64,000 nt of DNA from Lytechinus variegatus (GCF_018143015.1 NC_054740.1:68240356-68304355), one strand, 5' to 3'. Counted from the stretch's first letter, positions 37,371 to 51,200 are shown. A program made the numbers and translations. Notes: a model not told the origin generated them from the letters alone.

Positions 37371-38671
37371 TGTTTCCGTTGCCTGTACTCCCGGAGGGGC
37401 CACTTACATTGACGAGTGGATACCATGCGCGACCAAAAAAACACGTAAAAAGGATGTCTTTTTCACGATAGGGCACGTTACGTACGTAACGTGATAAGGG
37501 TGCCAAAAACACAAAAATAATGACAAAAGGGTATCTATTTCGCTAGGAAAATTACGTGTTTAGGGTCGAATTTGCGGGGATGATAAAACAAAATTAAAAT
37601 GTTTTATAAAGGATGTCCTTTTTGCCCCAACACTACGTGTTTAGAGTCCGATTTGCGAGAGGTGTAGAAGTGGGGTCGTACTAAACCAAATAAGGTAAAG
37701 CCGACGACCGAAGGAACCGTAACAATAAAACATGCCTGTACTTGTTTAGGGGTTCATTTCAGGAATATTTGCCAAGAGTATCGTTTTTGTTTCCAATACT
37801 TGTTCAGGGTAGGGTTTCACGCGCCAATACTTGTTAAGGGGTTCATTTTCACAATAGGGAAATTACGTGTTTAGGGTGCTTTTCGAGACCCATTGGTCGC
37901 GCATGGTATCCACTCGTGAATGGAAGTGGCCCCCCCGGGCCTGCACTGTGCTCCTCGCCGAACTCGCTGGGGGAGAAACTCGACGGATGCCTTGCTATAA
38001 CAAAGATTGACGAGCGTATACACTGAATTAGCAGACTACGCTCGCAGGGATATTTTGGGTTGGTAAAAGTGGAATGGCCAGCGATCGACGAAGAATCAGT
38101 CGTGGGCGGTAGTGGGCGCTATGTGAGTGCTCGTAAATTCAGCAAAATGCTGTTTAAATTCAGCGAGGAAAATGACTTCATTTCTCAGTGTTTATTTGAA
38201 ATTATAATATTTCCAAGAAGAAATTCTGTCAATTTCTCATTGAACTGTTATCAGCAATTGTTATTCAATGGAAAAGATCCATTCAAGCGGATTTTTTGTA
38301 TCCTTTACCAACACTATCCACGAGCTTTAAGATCTCCCTGTTTGGGATCAATATATACAAAAGTTGCGGCTCGCGCTTCGCGCTCGCATTGTTTAGCGAG
38401 ACAGGTACGTATCGCGATTACTAAAATTTGATCATGAAGTCGCTTTTTAGGTTTGAATATCAAAAATGTTCAGCTCGCGCTCGCATTATTTGATTGCTGA
38501 TGCGTATGTTATTAATGATTACAATGACTACAAGTGCTTCCTTAAAATGTCTGTATTAGGTCAGTATACCTGACAAATGAGCGTGCTTCGCGCGCTTACT
38601 AAGTGACTCGAAATTTTTGCTGGTGCCCCCCAATGCCGTGACCCACGGTACGCCACTGACAACAGGTTTAC
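37371..38671. other. spacer between duplication copies, repeats only
   Basis: It holds the TIR element at 37390-37938 and, at about 38.35-38.65 kb, the GC-rich GCTCGCGCTTCGCGCTCGC repeat followed by GGTGCCCCCCAATGCCGTGA. An open frame at 38060-38431 spans these repeats and I do not regard it as a gene. Confidence 0.5.
37390..37938. mobile_element. TIR element (~550 bp, ~44-bp TIRs, possible 8-bp target duplication)
   Basis: The left end CCCGGAGGGGCCACTT, continuing ACGAGTGGATACCATGCGCG, is matched in inverse at the right end. CCTGTACT at 37382-37389 and CCTGCACT immediately right differ by one base, suggesting an 8-bp duplication as in hAT elements. Inside, ATTACGTGTTTAGGGT-like phrases recur several times. 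No transposase. Confidence 0.65.
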
Positions 38672-38739
38672 TCTATTGCCACAATCCCCTCCTCTGAACA
38701 CTGAAAATATTTCTTTTACTCATTCTACAGATACCTAGT

Positions 38740-38906
38740 GGGTGTTTCATAAAGCTGTTCATAAGTTAAGAACGACTGGTGACACTTTCTTGTGGTAAAT
38801 GGTATACTCTTAAATGTTCATCGGTAATGATTAAGCTAGTAAGAAAGGTTCACCAGCCGTTTTTAAAGTCGCTCTTAACCTACGAACAGCTTTATGAAGC
38901 GGCCCC
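38740..38906. mobile_element. palindromic MITE-like repeat (copy 3), uninterrupted
   Basis: Ends GGTGTTTCATAAAGCTGTTC and the inverse of GGGGCCGCTTCATAAAGCTG. It provides the empty TTAA site for the element at 17968-18576 in copy A. Confidence 0.65.
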
Positions 38907-39256
38907 GTTATTACATGTCCTCTCATAAAACAGAACCCGTGAGCTTGCGAAAATGATATATATTTTCTCTTCATTCCTAAAAAGGAATGGTGATTACCTT
39001 TTTTCTCACGGAGTGGCATAGGGATGGATAATGTGAATTTTAATTGAAGGTAGGCTTAGTATTTTAAATACAAAATCTACTCGTACATAGCACACATTGC
39101 AGATATGCAAATAATTTCATACTATTTTGATTATCATCCATGCACTATAGACCTCGTCTGAAATTATATGATTTATTGTGAAACGCATAATATTTCCTTT
39201 TTTATTACAAGTTTGTTTGTGCAATATTCAAAGGCCGATCGTTAAAATATGACATA

Positions 39257-40235
39257 CAGTGCGTATGAAAAAAAAGTTTACACTTTGAAAAAGCCCTGGG
39301 AATTCAAAAATATGCAACATTTGGGTAATGTTTTCACATAGATTCTTAAATTTTGGTCTCATCTATCTAATGGAAGTAAAAGTTTTGACAGAATAGTACA
39401 CTAAATTGAGCACTGTCCATTTTTGTAAAGCTCGCAGAAATCTGCGCAGAAATGCTCGTTTTCACGCTGTGTCAGTGGGAAAGGGCGAAATCAAACTTAC
39501 TCTGCGAAACATTTCTCATACGTTTCCCTTGCACTTTTTGTCAATTGAAATAAAACGGATACATTCAGGCATTTTGTAACAATTTTGCCACCCAAATTGA
39601 CATTTCAACACTTAGTAAGCACAACTTTTACCCTTTTTGTGCCAGCTGGATCTGAGTACAAAACTGAACACAATATTTTATATCAGACATCTCCAGCCTT
39701 TTTATTTTACTAAGTTTTTATCATTTAAGGTGGGTTTACATTTCGTTTTTCATTTAATACTTGTTTCTCCACACCTTTCCCAAGCTTGACAATCTTTAAC
39801 AAAATAAAAATCAAGCCTAAGCCATTTAATGTAAATCACAGCTCAGTGTAAACCAACTATCGTGACGATGGCCTCGGTGTGAGGGGTTTGGGGTGGGGCG
39901 CAATGCACTCTTCGAAGTGTTTTGGGCAAGGAAACATGTTTAAAAAGGCAAAAGATATCTTCAAATCATTTTACTAGCTAAATTTTATTTGTTCTTCATG
40001 ATTAAGGTCTACTTTTATTCGCATAACTATTTCAAAGTTCTGGGCAAATCATTTTTCACTAACTTTTCAAAAGTAAGTGGTACTCACTCAAGCGAAAATA
40101 TTTTTCAACAGTTATATCGCCATTTGCTTAAATCGATCGGTACCAATGTTAAAATGTGGAAAAATATTCAGGATATTACAAATGTATGATTTTACAGGAT
40201 TTTTTCGAAGTGTAAACTTTTTTTGATACGCACTG
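39257..40235. mobile_element. Tc1/mariner-like non-autonomous element, copy B only (979 bp)
   Basis: Inverted ends CAGTGCGTATGAAAAAAAAG and the inverse of CAGTGCGTATCAAAAAAAGT, continuing TTTACACTT, are flanked by TA at 39255-39256 and 40236-40237. Copy A reads GACATATATATGAATATTAT with no insertion. The frames inside are short and show no transposase motifs. Confidence 0.88.
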
Positions 40236-40452
40236 TATATATGAATATTATATTCGGTTTCAAGTGTGGAAAGGTTTTTGCATTTAATATCTTTTCGTTG
40301 TAAACTTTTATAAGGCTACTGCATTTTGTATATTCATGGATATTAATATAAATTTCATTTGGAGGGGTGGAGTCGTCTTATCCAATATGATTATCTATAG
40401 ACGATGATAATTAACAATTGATCCTACAAGAACATGACTGAACGAAACATTT

Positions 40453-40937
40453 ATGAGCAAAGTTAGTGACGTCATGAAAAAAGGTAACTCAGCAGGTGGT
40501 ATGAATTTCGCAAATCCTAGTACACATTCAATTGAAGTAGAGCATTTGTACTTTGGATTGTTTGATTTCTACGCTGCAGAAGTCATTGCTGATATTGATC
40601 AGTCTCGTTTTACTGTGACCGAGATGACCCTTACCTTGTTGATAGCAGATCCAACGTCACAAAAGTTTTAATTGGCATTGTCATTGTTTGGTTGAAGACA
40701 GGATAGACTATATAGGACTTTTTGGAAATATCTCCAAGTACTTCGAATTAGTACCCTAGCGGGGATGGGAGACACCTCTTTAAGCAGAGTCATGGAAGCA
40801 TTTCGTTCCGTGGACAGGGACCTACCACAAATTCTCAAGACTACCAACATATAGATCTCGCTCTCAGATGAATCAGCTATTTTAACAAAGTTTGTATGTA
40901 CGCGAAGCGAAGAAGCATCGAGGTAGAAAGAGTCCAA
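40453..40937 (+). other. conserved open-frame remnant, copy B
   Basis: Counterpart of 19235-19741: 72 codons ending TEMTLTLLIADPTSQKF, near identical to copy A over the last ~49 codons. Unrecognised protein; see the copy A entry. Confidence 0.3.
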
Positions 40938-41590
40938 AATACATGTTTATTCATTGCAAACAAGTTAATTCAGTTATTTAGACATTCAAAAACTTTTGGA
41001 ATCAGGAAATATCTGTTGTCCATTTTTTTAACAACAAAAAACCGATTTTACGATGTTTGAATACCATGTCGAGGGAACATAGGTGTATATATATATATAT
41101 ATATATATATATTGCAGCAACTTTACTCTTTCCATCGAATAAAAACAAAAGCTTGAGCTTTTTGGGACGGCAACTTAGTATGAAGTAACAGAGAGTAGTA
41201 TTAACCCCTTGAATCGTTATATTTTCAATAAGGTTACATTCGCATTGTATTTTGCATTTTAAATATCGGAATATATTTGACCATCATGACCGTGACACCT
41301 GAGGTATATATGCACCAGACGGCATTGATGTTGAATCAATAAAGCTGGCATACACGAAAGATCAGTACTCTTTGTCATGTAGGTCAGTCAAATATCGGCC
41401 TCAAACTATCACGACTATCTTGACTATGGGTGTCAATAGCACACCTTTTGCTTTTCTTATTGCATTCATACTTTACATTACAGAGTGAACATGTTGTTTA
41501 GAATTTTATTCACTGCCGTTTACTATAAGAACCGTACCGTTGTTGTTTAAACAGTTTAGATAACAAATTTGTTAATTCTTAATAACTTAA

Positions 41591-42193
41591 AGGGATGTTC
41601 CGGACTGAAAATGTTGATATCTGAATAAATAGAGTAAAATTTACAGAGCAAAATGCTGAAAATTTGATAAGTATCTGGTAACAAATAGCGGAGTTATGAT
41701 TTTTCAAGTTTAGCAATTTATTGTAAAAAGAGTAATATGCACGTCATCATTAATATTCATTTGATGGGCTAATGATGTCATATTCCCATCTTCCTTTTTG
41801 CTACGTTATTACATGAAATCTTCATTGTTTAATTTTTCATATACATGTGTGAATGATATGTCTCCCTTGTAATGAAATAAGCTGCAGCAATATCTAATGC
41901 ACGTAATCGGTTGTTATTCCAATATTTTTGGTTCTTGAAGGAAAATGTTTGAATAAATTTAATTTTATATATCAAAACAAAAAAGAACAAGTAGGGATAA
42001 AACATCTGTTTGCGTATTGAATATTCATGAGGACATGCCTTGAACTGTTCCCCGGAATAATGCAAATATTTCACATGCCATAACTTTGTTATTCATTGTC
42101 CGATTATGATCAAGTGTTCAGTGTTTTGATTGTCTGATTTTTCTTAATCTTTTCCAATCACATCATCAGCTTGGAATAAGTCTTTAAGCATGG
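41591..42193. mobile_element. older TTAA-flanked element shared by both copies (603 bp)
   Basis: It lies between TTAA at 41587-41590 and 42194-42197, with imperfect inverted ends (AGGGATGTTCCGGACTG against the inverse AGACTTATTCCAAGCTG). The copy A counterpart, from about 20196 to 28083, is split by the 7.35-kb LINE-bounded insertion. Its size matches the other ~600-bp TTAA elements. The greater decay of its ends agrees with an age before the duplication. Confidence 0.6.
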
Positions 42194-42480
42194 TTGTTTA
42201 AATTGTTAAACAACTGTTAAGCTGTTAAACACCTACTGTGTCATGTAGTAAACATAGTTGTATAAAAATTCAAACAGAGTTTTCCTGTGTATCTTCTATA
42301 CCACCAGGAGAATCTGGTCTGCAGGCAACCTACCCACTTTATATTTTCTATTTCAATGACAATGATAATGTGATTTAAACCGCACTCTGAATACATGATT
42401 TACATCATTTGCATCATTTGAAATTTGGAGTCGAAAAATTGCGTATTTCTTCAGGATTAAAAACAATACCGAAATACGAT

Positions 42481-45400
42481 ATGACCAAGAGTTACGGGGA
42501 GCAGATCACGGATGAGTCCATGTCAACGTCGAACTCGATGTCCATTCCGTCACGATATCCCTCGATATCAGAGGCAATGGCTAAACAGAGGGATGACTTA
42601 AAAACCATGCAGTATGGTTCTTTACGTCTTGAAGGCAGTCGTCAGGAGACGAAACCACTATTGGTACCATCCAGGAAGAACAGTGAGTGAATTCTGATAT
42701 TGGCCTGATAAATTTTATATAATCAGTCTCTAATTTTGAATACATGCATGATATATTTATGTTTTAATATTGGAAGAGGGCTTATTTTCTAATCATATAT
42801 GTATAATATGGGGAATGATTTATGACAGAGGGGGAAAGGAAGGAAAAATAATCCTAAGACGTGTAATAAGGGATGGTGGGCGATTACCGAGAGGACAATG
42901 GATAGAATCGGGAGTGGTGCAGAGGTATCTCGATTTTTTTTTTTTTTGGGGGGGGGGAAGACGACTTAAAGATAACATCGTATGTTCATCTTGAAGAACG
43001 TGGGTATTCTTGGTAACACATCTTTTTAGACAATCTTGTCTCTTTCCTTTTCTTCCTCTTTATATTTTCTCCCTTTCCCCTTCAACCTGAGAAATCGTAG
43101 GGTGCTCCCACTATTTGGTTTTCACTTATCTATAATTATTGGAATTAATTTGGTATTTCAAGCTGACTTCCACGTTTGTCTTTTTAATCCCTGAAGTTCC
43201 CGGTTTCATCCAAGTTCGCCATCAGATGGCAATATTAATATTCCTTGGGATGACTGCCGTCTGCGCGATGCGGCAAAACGTAAGCGTTGCCATGGTTGCA
43301 ATGGTGAATGAGTCCTACGTCACACACGACGATCAAATCGGGAACGAGAGTCAGCAAGGCATAGAGACCTGCGCAGCTTCTCCAACAGCAAACTCCAGTA
43401 CTGAACAGACGGTTAGCTTTATTACTTTGCTACTTTTGTAATATTCTTGAAGGATGAAATACATCCCTGAAATAATTAACGTAAAGTGGCCTTTGACAGC
43501 AAGGACGCGTCCCCATCATCTATAGACTGCTGTACAAACCCTTCACTCGAGTCAAGGGTCTGAATGTGCAGCCTACCTACGCCTTGTGTACTGAAGTCCC
43601 TCTATGAGCTAGTCTTTGCGTGGAGACGCACGTGCTGATCAAAGTTTCAACAGGGTCTGTGCCTGCAGACTACATCATCTACGTGACAACCTCATTATGC
43701 TCGACATACTCATGGGCAAAATTTTCTGACACCCCCCCAAAAAAAGGTCAAAGACTTACTTGTTAAAATATTGTATCAACCCGCAAAAAAATATCAGAGG
43801 TCACCAACGGTACGATTTTCTCGTCCAGAATTGGCTGACAACCTGCATTGGCCTAAGAAAGCCCACATAAACGAAAAAAAAAAACAGTTCATTCAAATTC
43901 TGCCGAAGGGGGGGGGGGGTAGGACACTCTGCTGAAGTGATGTTTATAGGAAGTGTACCGGTTAATTAAAACTTAGAATTTAATATTCATCAGTATATGA
44001 AAATGAACAAATATGCCCAAGATAGCACAAGAACTAATCCACCAAGGAAACATAGGATATAACTGCTTGATATTAATTGTGTAGTATTATCCGATCACAC
44101 GAATGGTATGCCTAAGTGTGAAAGGTTAATTTAGCATGTTTAGGTGAATCCAGATTTCACCTGAGTATGATGTATTTTTACCCGGATTATGTATATGATG
44201 GTAACATTTTGCAGAGATCCGGTGATTTCCTTTGGGATGCTCAGACTCAAGAGCTGATCCTCGCGGGCTTCTTTTACGGGTACATCTTCACCCAACTCCC
44301 AGGCGGCTGGCTGTCCGACAAGTTTGGTATGAAATGGATCCTCGGTTCTGGATTTCTGTTATCGAGTGTTTGTACTCTCCTAGGACCTGTGGCAGCTTAT
44401 GCTGGAACGGAGTGGTATTTCGTCACACGATTCTTCAGTGGTCTCGGTGAGGTAAGGATCAGTAAAACCATGGACCTGGGGTCCTTTTCATAAAGGACTG
44501 ACCGACAAGGACCCGGAGTCAGGCCTGTACGGGGAGCGAATTTGTCTAAAAAAAAGGGGGGGGGGGGGGGTCAACAGCCAAATACATTCTGTTTCCATTG
44601 TACTTGTCATAGTCATGATAAATATTTGTATAGGAAACGGACTCCAGAAGAGAATGTCATCAACATTTTTCGTCCGACAAGTGGTCAGATCTTTTCATAT
44701 TCTTCATTTTTAAAGAGAAATTTCATCTGTTGAATAATAGTTGGACATGACAGCAATTTCTGAAAAACAAAAGCCATGTCTATGATCCAGGGACAACAGG
44801 TCGTTTCTAACGTTTCTTTAACCAGTATAAGAACCTCATTAGGTTCTTTAAACAAAAATGCTCTAGTAGGTGATCATTGGTCCTTTGATGTTTCCTGCTT
44901 GATCCGGATTGTCATGCTTACTTAAGAAAACCAGCGCCATTTGCACCATTTCAATTACCATGTTGCATCCGATGTGATTCATTTTTCAGGGTGTCTCTTT
45001 CCCTAGTATGCTTGCCATGTGGTCTAAATGGGCACACCCGGAAGAGAGAAGCCGTCTTAGCGTCATCGGTTTTGTAGGTAAAAGTCACCCTTAAAGTTTC
45101 ATATACTTTGAATTTCTTTACTTTATTATGCTAGTGAAGTTAAGTAAAAATGTCCTTTGTCGCGATGGTATGCAGACCATCTCACTATTTACTATTATCC
45201 ACAACCTTTATCGTTGTCGTCGACATCGACGCCACTCACCTCATCTTCATCTTGTATTATTCTATCAGTAATACGTTCTATCTGTACTCACTCATCTTCC
45301 TATTGCAAGTTTGTCCATATTGGTATGGTTATGTCACATCATCTCCAAGAACAGCGTACTAGCAATAGGAAATATTGGATCTAAGGTAGATGTCAATATA

Positions 45401-47980
45401 TTCTTATTGTTAGAAGAAAATTAAGATTTTCTTTTAATATTCAGACAGCTTAAACAGATACACGCACAATAATGATAACACTCTTTGACTTATTACCCAT
45501 TGAATTAAAACGTGCGATCTCAAACCAAATATTTAAATAGTAAAATACGAGTTTTACACTCTAAGTTAAGCATTATGAATCACCGATCTTCTATTCCGAA
45601 AGGTTTTAATTTTCCCCGCTTTCATTGATAAAATATTGTTTGAGTTTTTCTATTTTGTTTCTTTTCCAACTGCTCAGGTTTCAACTTTGGAAATGTGATG
45701 GGTAATGCATTAACAGGATATCTCATCAAACTCAACGTGATAGGTGGATGGCCTCTTCCATTCTACATATTCGGTTCGTGATAACTACTTTATTTTTCAA
45801 AAGGAATACGGTGACCTATTGAAAATGAATGGTTGTTTCAATTCTAAAAATGGAAGCTGTACGTTAAAATGATAACGCATCTGTAGAGATTTTTACTGAC
45901 ACAAGATCTGAAAACAGATGCCGATGGCCTCGTTTGATGGGAAAAGTATGCAATGATGTATTAGCAAAATTATATATGCACATGTATCTGTATCTAAGAA
46001 ATTCATTACCATTTTAGAAAGGAAAAACACATATAAGAAAATGGTTTGCTCGCGATGGGTATTTGTTGATCTTTCACCAAACATACCTTCTGGAATAATG
46101 TTCGTCTGTTTTCAACTGAATGAATAAGGTTCACAGTCTTGGATGTACATGTACTGGGGGGTGTTTCACAAAGATTTAAGTATGACTTAGGTCGCACTTA
46201 AATGTCGACGCGTACATGATATGCAACGCGCAATCTTATTGATCAATACGCAGTAGTGCGCGTCCTCTTGGCATGATCTGACCAATGCTGTCATGCCTTT
46301 TATACTGTGCGCAACCAGACATTTAAGTGCGACTCTAAGTCATACTTAAATCTTTGTGAAACACCCCCCTGGTTTGGTCTAACCAGGTACAGCAAAAGTA
46401 GAGGCGAGTCGAACTTTCACCCGTTAAACCTTTTAAGTGATGCATTTTGACTCAACAACCGCTTATTAGTCTAACAAATCTTCGTTTGTTAGATGAACCC
46501 TTGAGTGGCCTTCGGTCTACAGGTGTTCAATGTACATGTACATTGATGGGATGTGTGCGCATTGATGACTGTGTTGACTGAAAAAAAATTCATGACATCT
46601 TACAGGTTCAATAGGATGTCTTTGGTTCTTGTTATGGATTTTCGCTGCCTACAGTTCACCACGAGAACATCCCTGGATATCCCCAGAAGAGCGTGCATAT
46701 CTCGAAGATGGTCTTAGACATTCTAACGTAGGTCACACATCATTTAACCGTGCTCATACAATCATACAAATTAAATTGTATAAATTATGCAGGATTCTCT
46801 CTTCATGTTAAGTGTTAAAAGTAGATATTCCCTTGACAGGTCCTAAACCAGGTCCTTGACAGGTCTTAAGATCCGGGTATCCTTGACACACTATCCAACG
46901 TATATGATTACGAGCGACTGTTTAGTAATATGGCATAAGGAGGGGCTAGTGCAGTCATTCTCAATTACTTTTATTAAAACTCCACATTTCTGGTAGATCT
47001 GTACTGCTTCACTAGCGCTATCGAGCGAAATATTGCTGAGGGCCAGCAAGTGCCCTTGGTGGGCTCGAGGGGCGGAGCACCTGGAAGCTTTGGAATATGA
47101 GGCTTTTTAAATGGCCAATAAAGGATCTAATTAATATCAATACAAGAAATACAAATGCAAACAAACAACACAATTATTTTTCAAATGATCAGTGACTTTT
47201 CATAACATACCAGTGATACTGCTAGTTCACGAGGGCATGCGCATATCACAGCAGGCAATACCTTAATTGCAGCATTTTTCTTTCACAACCTTGGATTTTA
47301 AATAATCAGCTTTGGAAACAAAGTTTTTGTTTTTCAATACGTCCAAAGCTCCTTAATTCTGTGAAAATTATTTGTTGGTTAAAACTTACCCGACTACTTT
47401 TCGTGATGCCACACTAATATGCAAATTAAGAACTTTATTTTATATCTGTATATGTCACCACTTTTTCCGATATGATGTGCTTTGCCAGGAGTCCAAGCTG
47501 TTGATTAAAAGCATGGCTTGTCAAGTATAAGAATATTAAATTATGTATTCATTGTCATCATTTCGAATGCTGCATCTGAGCTATTCCATCAATGTTCATT
47601 GGTATAATCTGGAAATGCGAAATTACGAGCCCTAAAAATAGTTGCAAACGTGATTGTATAGGCCTACCTACATGTTTATCGTGATGCACATACTTACTAT
47701 TGACAGTCGCACATGAATCCATACACCAAGCATATAAAAACCATAACGTTAGAATAAATAAAAATAAAATCAATGAAGTTTAAAGGAAAACTGACTTGTT
47801 TTCCCCCTTTGTGTAAAATTATCATCAAATATCAATTCTACATACATATTTTTTCCCATTTTTTCATACCGGCTCCCACGCGCCACTCCGCAAGGCTCGG
47901 TGCGCCACAAGTGGCGCGCGCGCCGCTATTTGAGAATCCCTGGGCTAGTGCATTTCGAGTTTGTAAGAGTAATTTTACAA

Positions 47981-48023
<43 letters not shown>

Positions 48024-48210
48024 TACTACTAATATTACTACGACAACTACTACTCTAACAACAACTACTATTCTACTACTACATCAACAACTACTACTAC
48101 TGCTACTGCTAATCCTACTACTACTACGATAACTACTACTCTCATGACTGCTACAACAAGAACAATAGCAACTATTACTTCTACAAGAACAACGACTTTT
48201 TATACTTCTA

Positions 48211-48245
<35 letters not shown>

Positions 48246-51200
48246 ATACTAATACTAATAATATTATTGCTACTACTACTACTATTATTACTACTATAAT
48301 ACTACTAATACTAAAATACTTATCCTCCTACGGCTGCTGCTACTTGTACTTCTTCTTCTTTCACTACTACTTTTTCTACTTCTACTACTACTACTACTAC
48401 TACAACTACTTTTTCTACTTCTACTACTACTACTTCTATTTTTACATATTACTATTGAACCAAACCAGAGCTCACCTTCGTGCACAGTTACCATTCTTTT
48501 CTTTTTATCCCTAGACACAAAGACCATCCGTGCCTTGGAAACACATCATCAGGTCCCCTCCTATGTGGTGCCAAGTATTCACCCATTTCCCGCACACACT
48601 TGGGATATTTACCCTCCTCGTCAACCTACCACTGTACTTCAGTGAAGGGCTTCAGGTTTCCCTAGAACTGGTAAGTTTTCAGTGTTGTCCATGCGTTGTA
48701 TAAGTTGATGAATAGTGACCATTAATGAAATATTAGTAGACTATGCAACATTTAATCAATGTTTATAAGCGCTGTATAATATTACCACTGCTTTATCACG
48801 GCTACTCTGACTGCCTGATCGGGCGCTCGAGCGTTCAAGGAATTCCTTTCTTCTGGGTACCCATTTACAACTCCTAGGTAGAAAGTGGCAAATGTAGATA
48901 AACGCCTTGCCAGATAATGCGAGTGCTGCGCTTGGTTTGGAAACCCCCGGATCTTTTTTCGTTAATTCTGTTGTTATAACAAATCAAAGTCAATTACAAA
49001 ATTTACATAGGATTATTGAACCCTGAATCTTGCGTTTTAGAGTCAAGAGACTTATCCGCTAAGCCACAATACCTTTTGTAGGCGGTTTCATCCACAAAGT
49101 ATTGGCAACGATGCAGAACAGAAGGATCCCCTAAACGGGATTTCCCAGTTTTGTTATGTTATGTGTGGGTGTGTCAAAAAGTTGGTGTATGTGGGTTGTA
49201 TTGGTATGGGTGTGTGACGGTGTATGTCAAGGTTTGTGTACATTTTTGTGGGGTGAGGGTGTGTGAGTGAGTGTGTGTGTGAGGGTTGTGAATGTGTGTA
49301 AGAGAGAAATATTATAAGAGCGAAAAGAAAGAGGGAGCTAGGGGTGCAAACAATGTTTATATCAGGTTTTCACTGAACCTACAAGTCAAATTACGACCAG
49401 TGAAATTATCATTATTAATGCTTTGAATTATCCTGGTTGGTCAGAGAGATCAGTGTAAGTTTAACTTTGTTAATGTCATTTTAAACATTCAGCCGTTTTG
49501 TGTCGCATTTTCAGGATACACTTGTTGCCATATATGACAAGTACATGTTAAAGCATAAATGGTTTTGTTTGTTATTGTAATTTTATTTCACATGAAAGGC
49601 AGGTGTATATTCGGCTCTTCCTTACGTCCTTCAATTTTTCACCATGTTGCTCACCAGTTATATATCTGATGGCCTCGTCTCTCGGAAGATACTCTCTAAA
49701 AAGGCAACGAGGAAACTTATGTCATTTATAGGTAAGCATACTGTGTCTGTTGCTCTGAATCTTTCTTTGCAAACTAAATGAATCGGACATTCTTGTTTTG
49801 TTTTGTTTTCTGGCAGCGTACGAATTAATGACGCATTGTTTTCGGTATAATAGTTTATGTGTCACCCCTAACCAAACAACAATTTTACATGAATGCCTAC
49901 ATGTTCTGAGTAGAAACTCATAGGGTCAGAATCTATCAATAATTTCAGCTGTTCAAAATCATGAAAACCTAATAAAAATATTTCAAAAAAGGGAAAAAAA
50001 ATAATAATATCAGCTGATTCATTAAATAAAACACCACCAAAACCATATAAGAACATCATCAACACTACCCCGTCTGGGGCCCGTTGCAGAAAGAGTTGCA
50101 ATCAATCGCAACTCTAAAAATCAAGCGCAACTTAGTTTTCAACCAATCAACAGCGCGCATTTGGGACTTGCGATTGATTTTTTTACTTGCGTTTAAACGC
50201 AACTCTTTCTGCAACGGACCCCTGGTCTGGAAAACATTCAATTGTCACTGTATTGTTTAGAGTGTCATCGGTCCTTAGTAGCGCTACAGTAACACAGGGA
50301 AATTATTTCTAATAAATTAATGTAATGTCTTGGCATACTTCTCTCTAAGATTCGTGCATTTTTCATACAATATTTATTACCATTTAGGTTTCGGGTCGGG
50401 TGCCCTCTTTCTTATCCTTGCTGGTTTTTCGCGGTGCAACACTGCCCTATCCGTGACGTTTGTGACCCTTGCCATGGGCGGGGTTGGTGTTTCTTTCTCT
50501 GGTCATTTCGTGGCCTTACTCGACATCGCCGGACCCTTTGCTGGTTTTGCCATGGGGATGATGAACACGGCCGGTACACTGGGGGGCATCGTTGGACCAT
50601 ACATTGTCGGCGTTCTTACAGAAATACAGGTTTGAGACAAATCTCAATCAATACCTAGGTAGTTCTTATTAGTTGCAGATTTCTGATCAGCTTGAAATGT
50701 GGGAGACAGGGTGGAATTTGTATGCAAAATGACAAATTCTGAAATTCAAGGGGATTTATGTATTCATTTGTTTTTAGAGTGACTTTTTTGCAGAAAGCCA
50801 ATATTAATACTGTGGAATGAAAACTTGGTTTTATTTGGTTTGTGTCAGAAAGGGAATAAAAGTCACGTGGGATATACTTTATCAGCCCATGATGCCAACC
50901 ATGCCAACGTGCCGAATTATAAGAAGAGTGTAAATTGCTGTGATCATGCATCCTCTCTCTCTCTTCCATTCTTCTCCATCTCAATCCCTCCCTACCCCCC
51001 TCTCTTTTCATTTTTCCTCTCACCCTCCTCTTGTATAAACGTTCTCTTACCCAGACCGATATTACAGGATGGCAGAAGGTGATGTGGACCATCGCCGGTA
51101 TCTATTGCTTCGGCGGCTTGACTTTTCTCATCTTCGGCACAGTGGAACTTCAATATTGGGCCATACAGGACTACCAACCATATACAGTGATTGATGAATC

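Noticed and set aside
38060-38431. 123-codon frame between the duplication copies
   Set aside because: It runs into the GC-rich GCTCGCGCTTCGCGCTCGC repeat and shows no domain.
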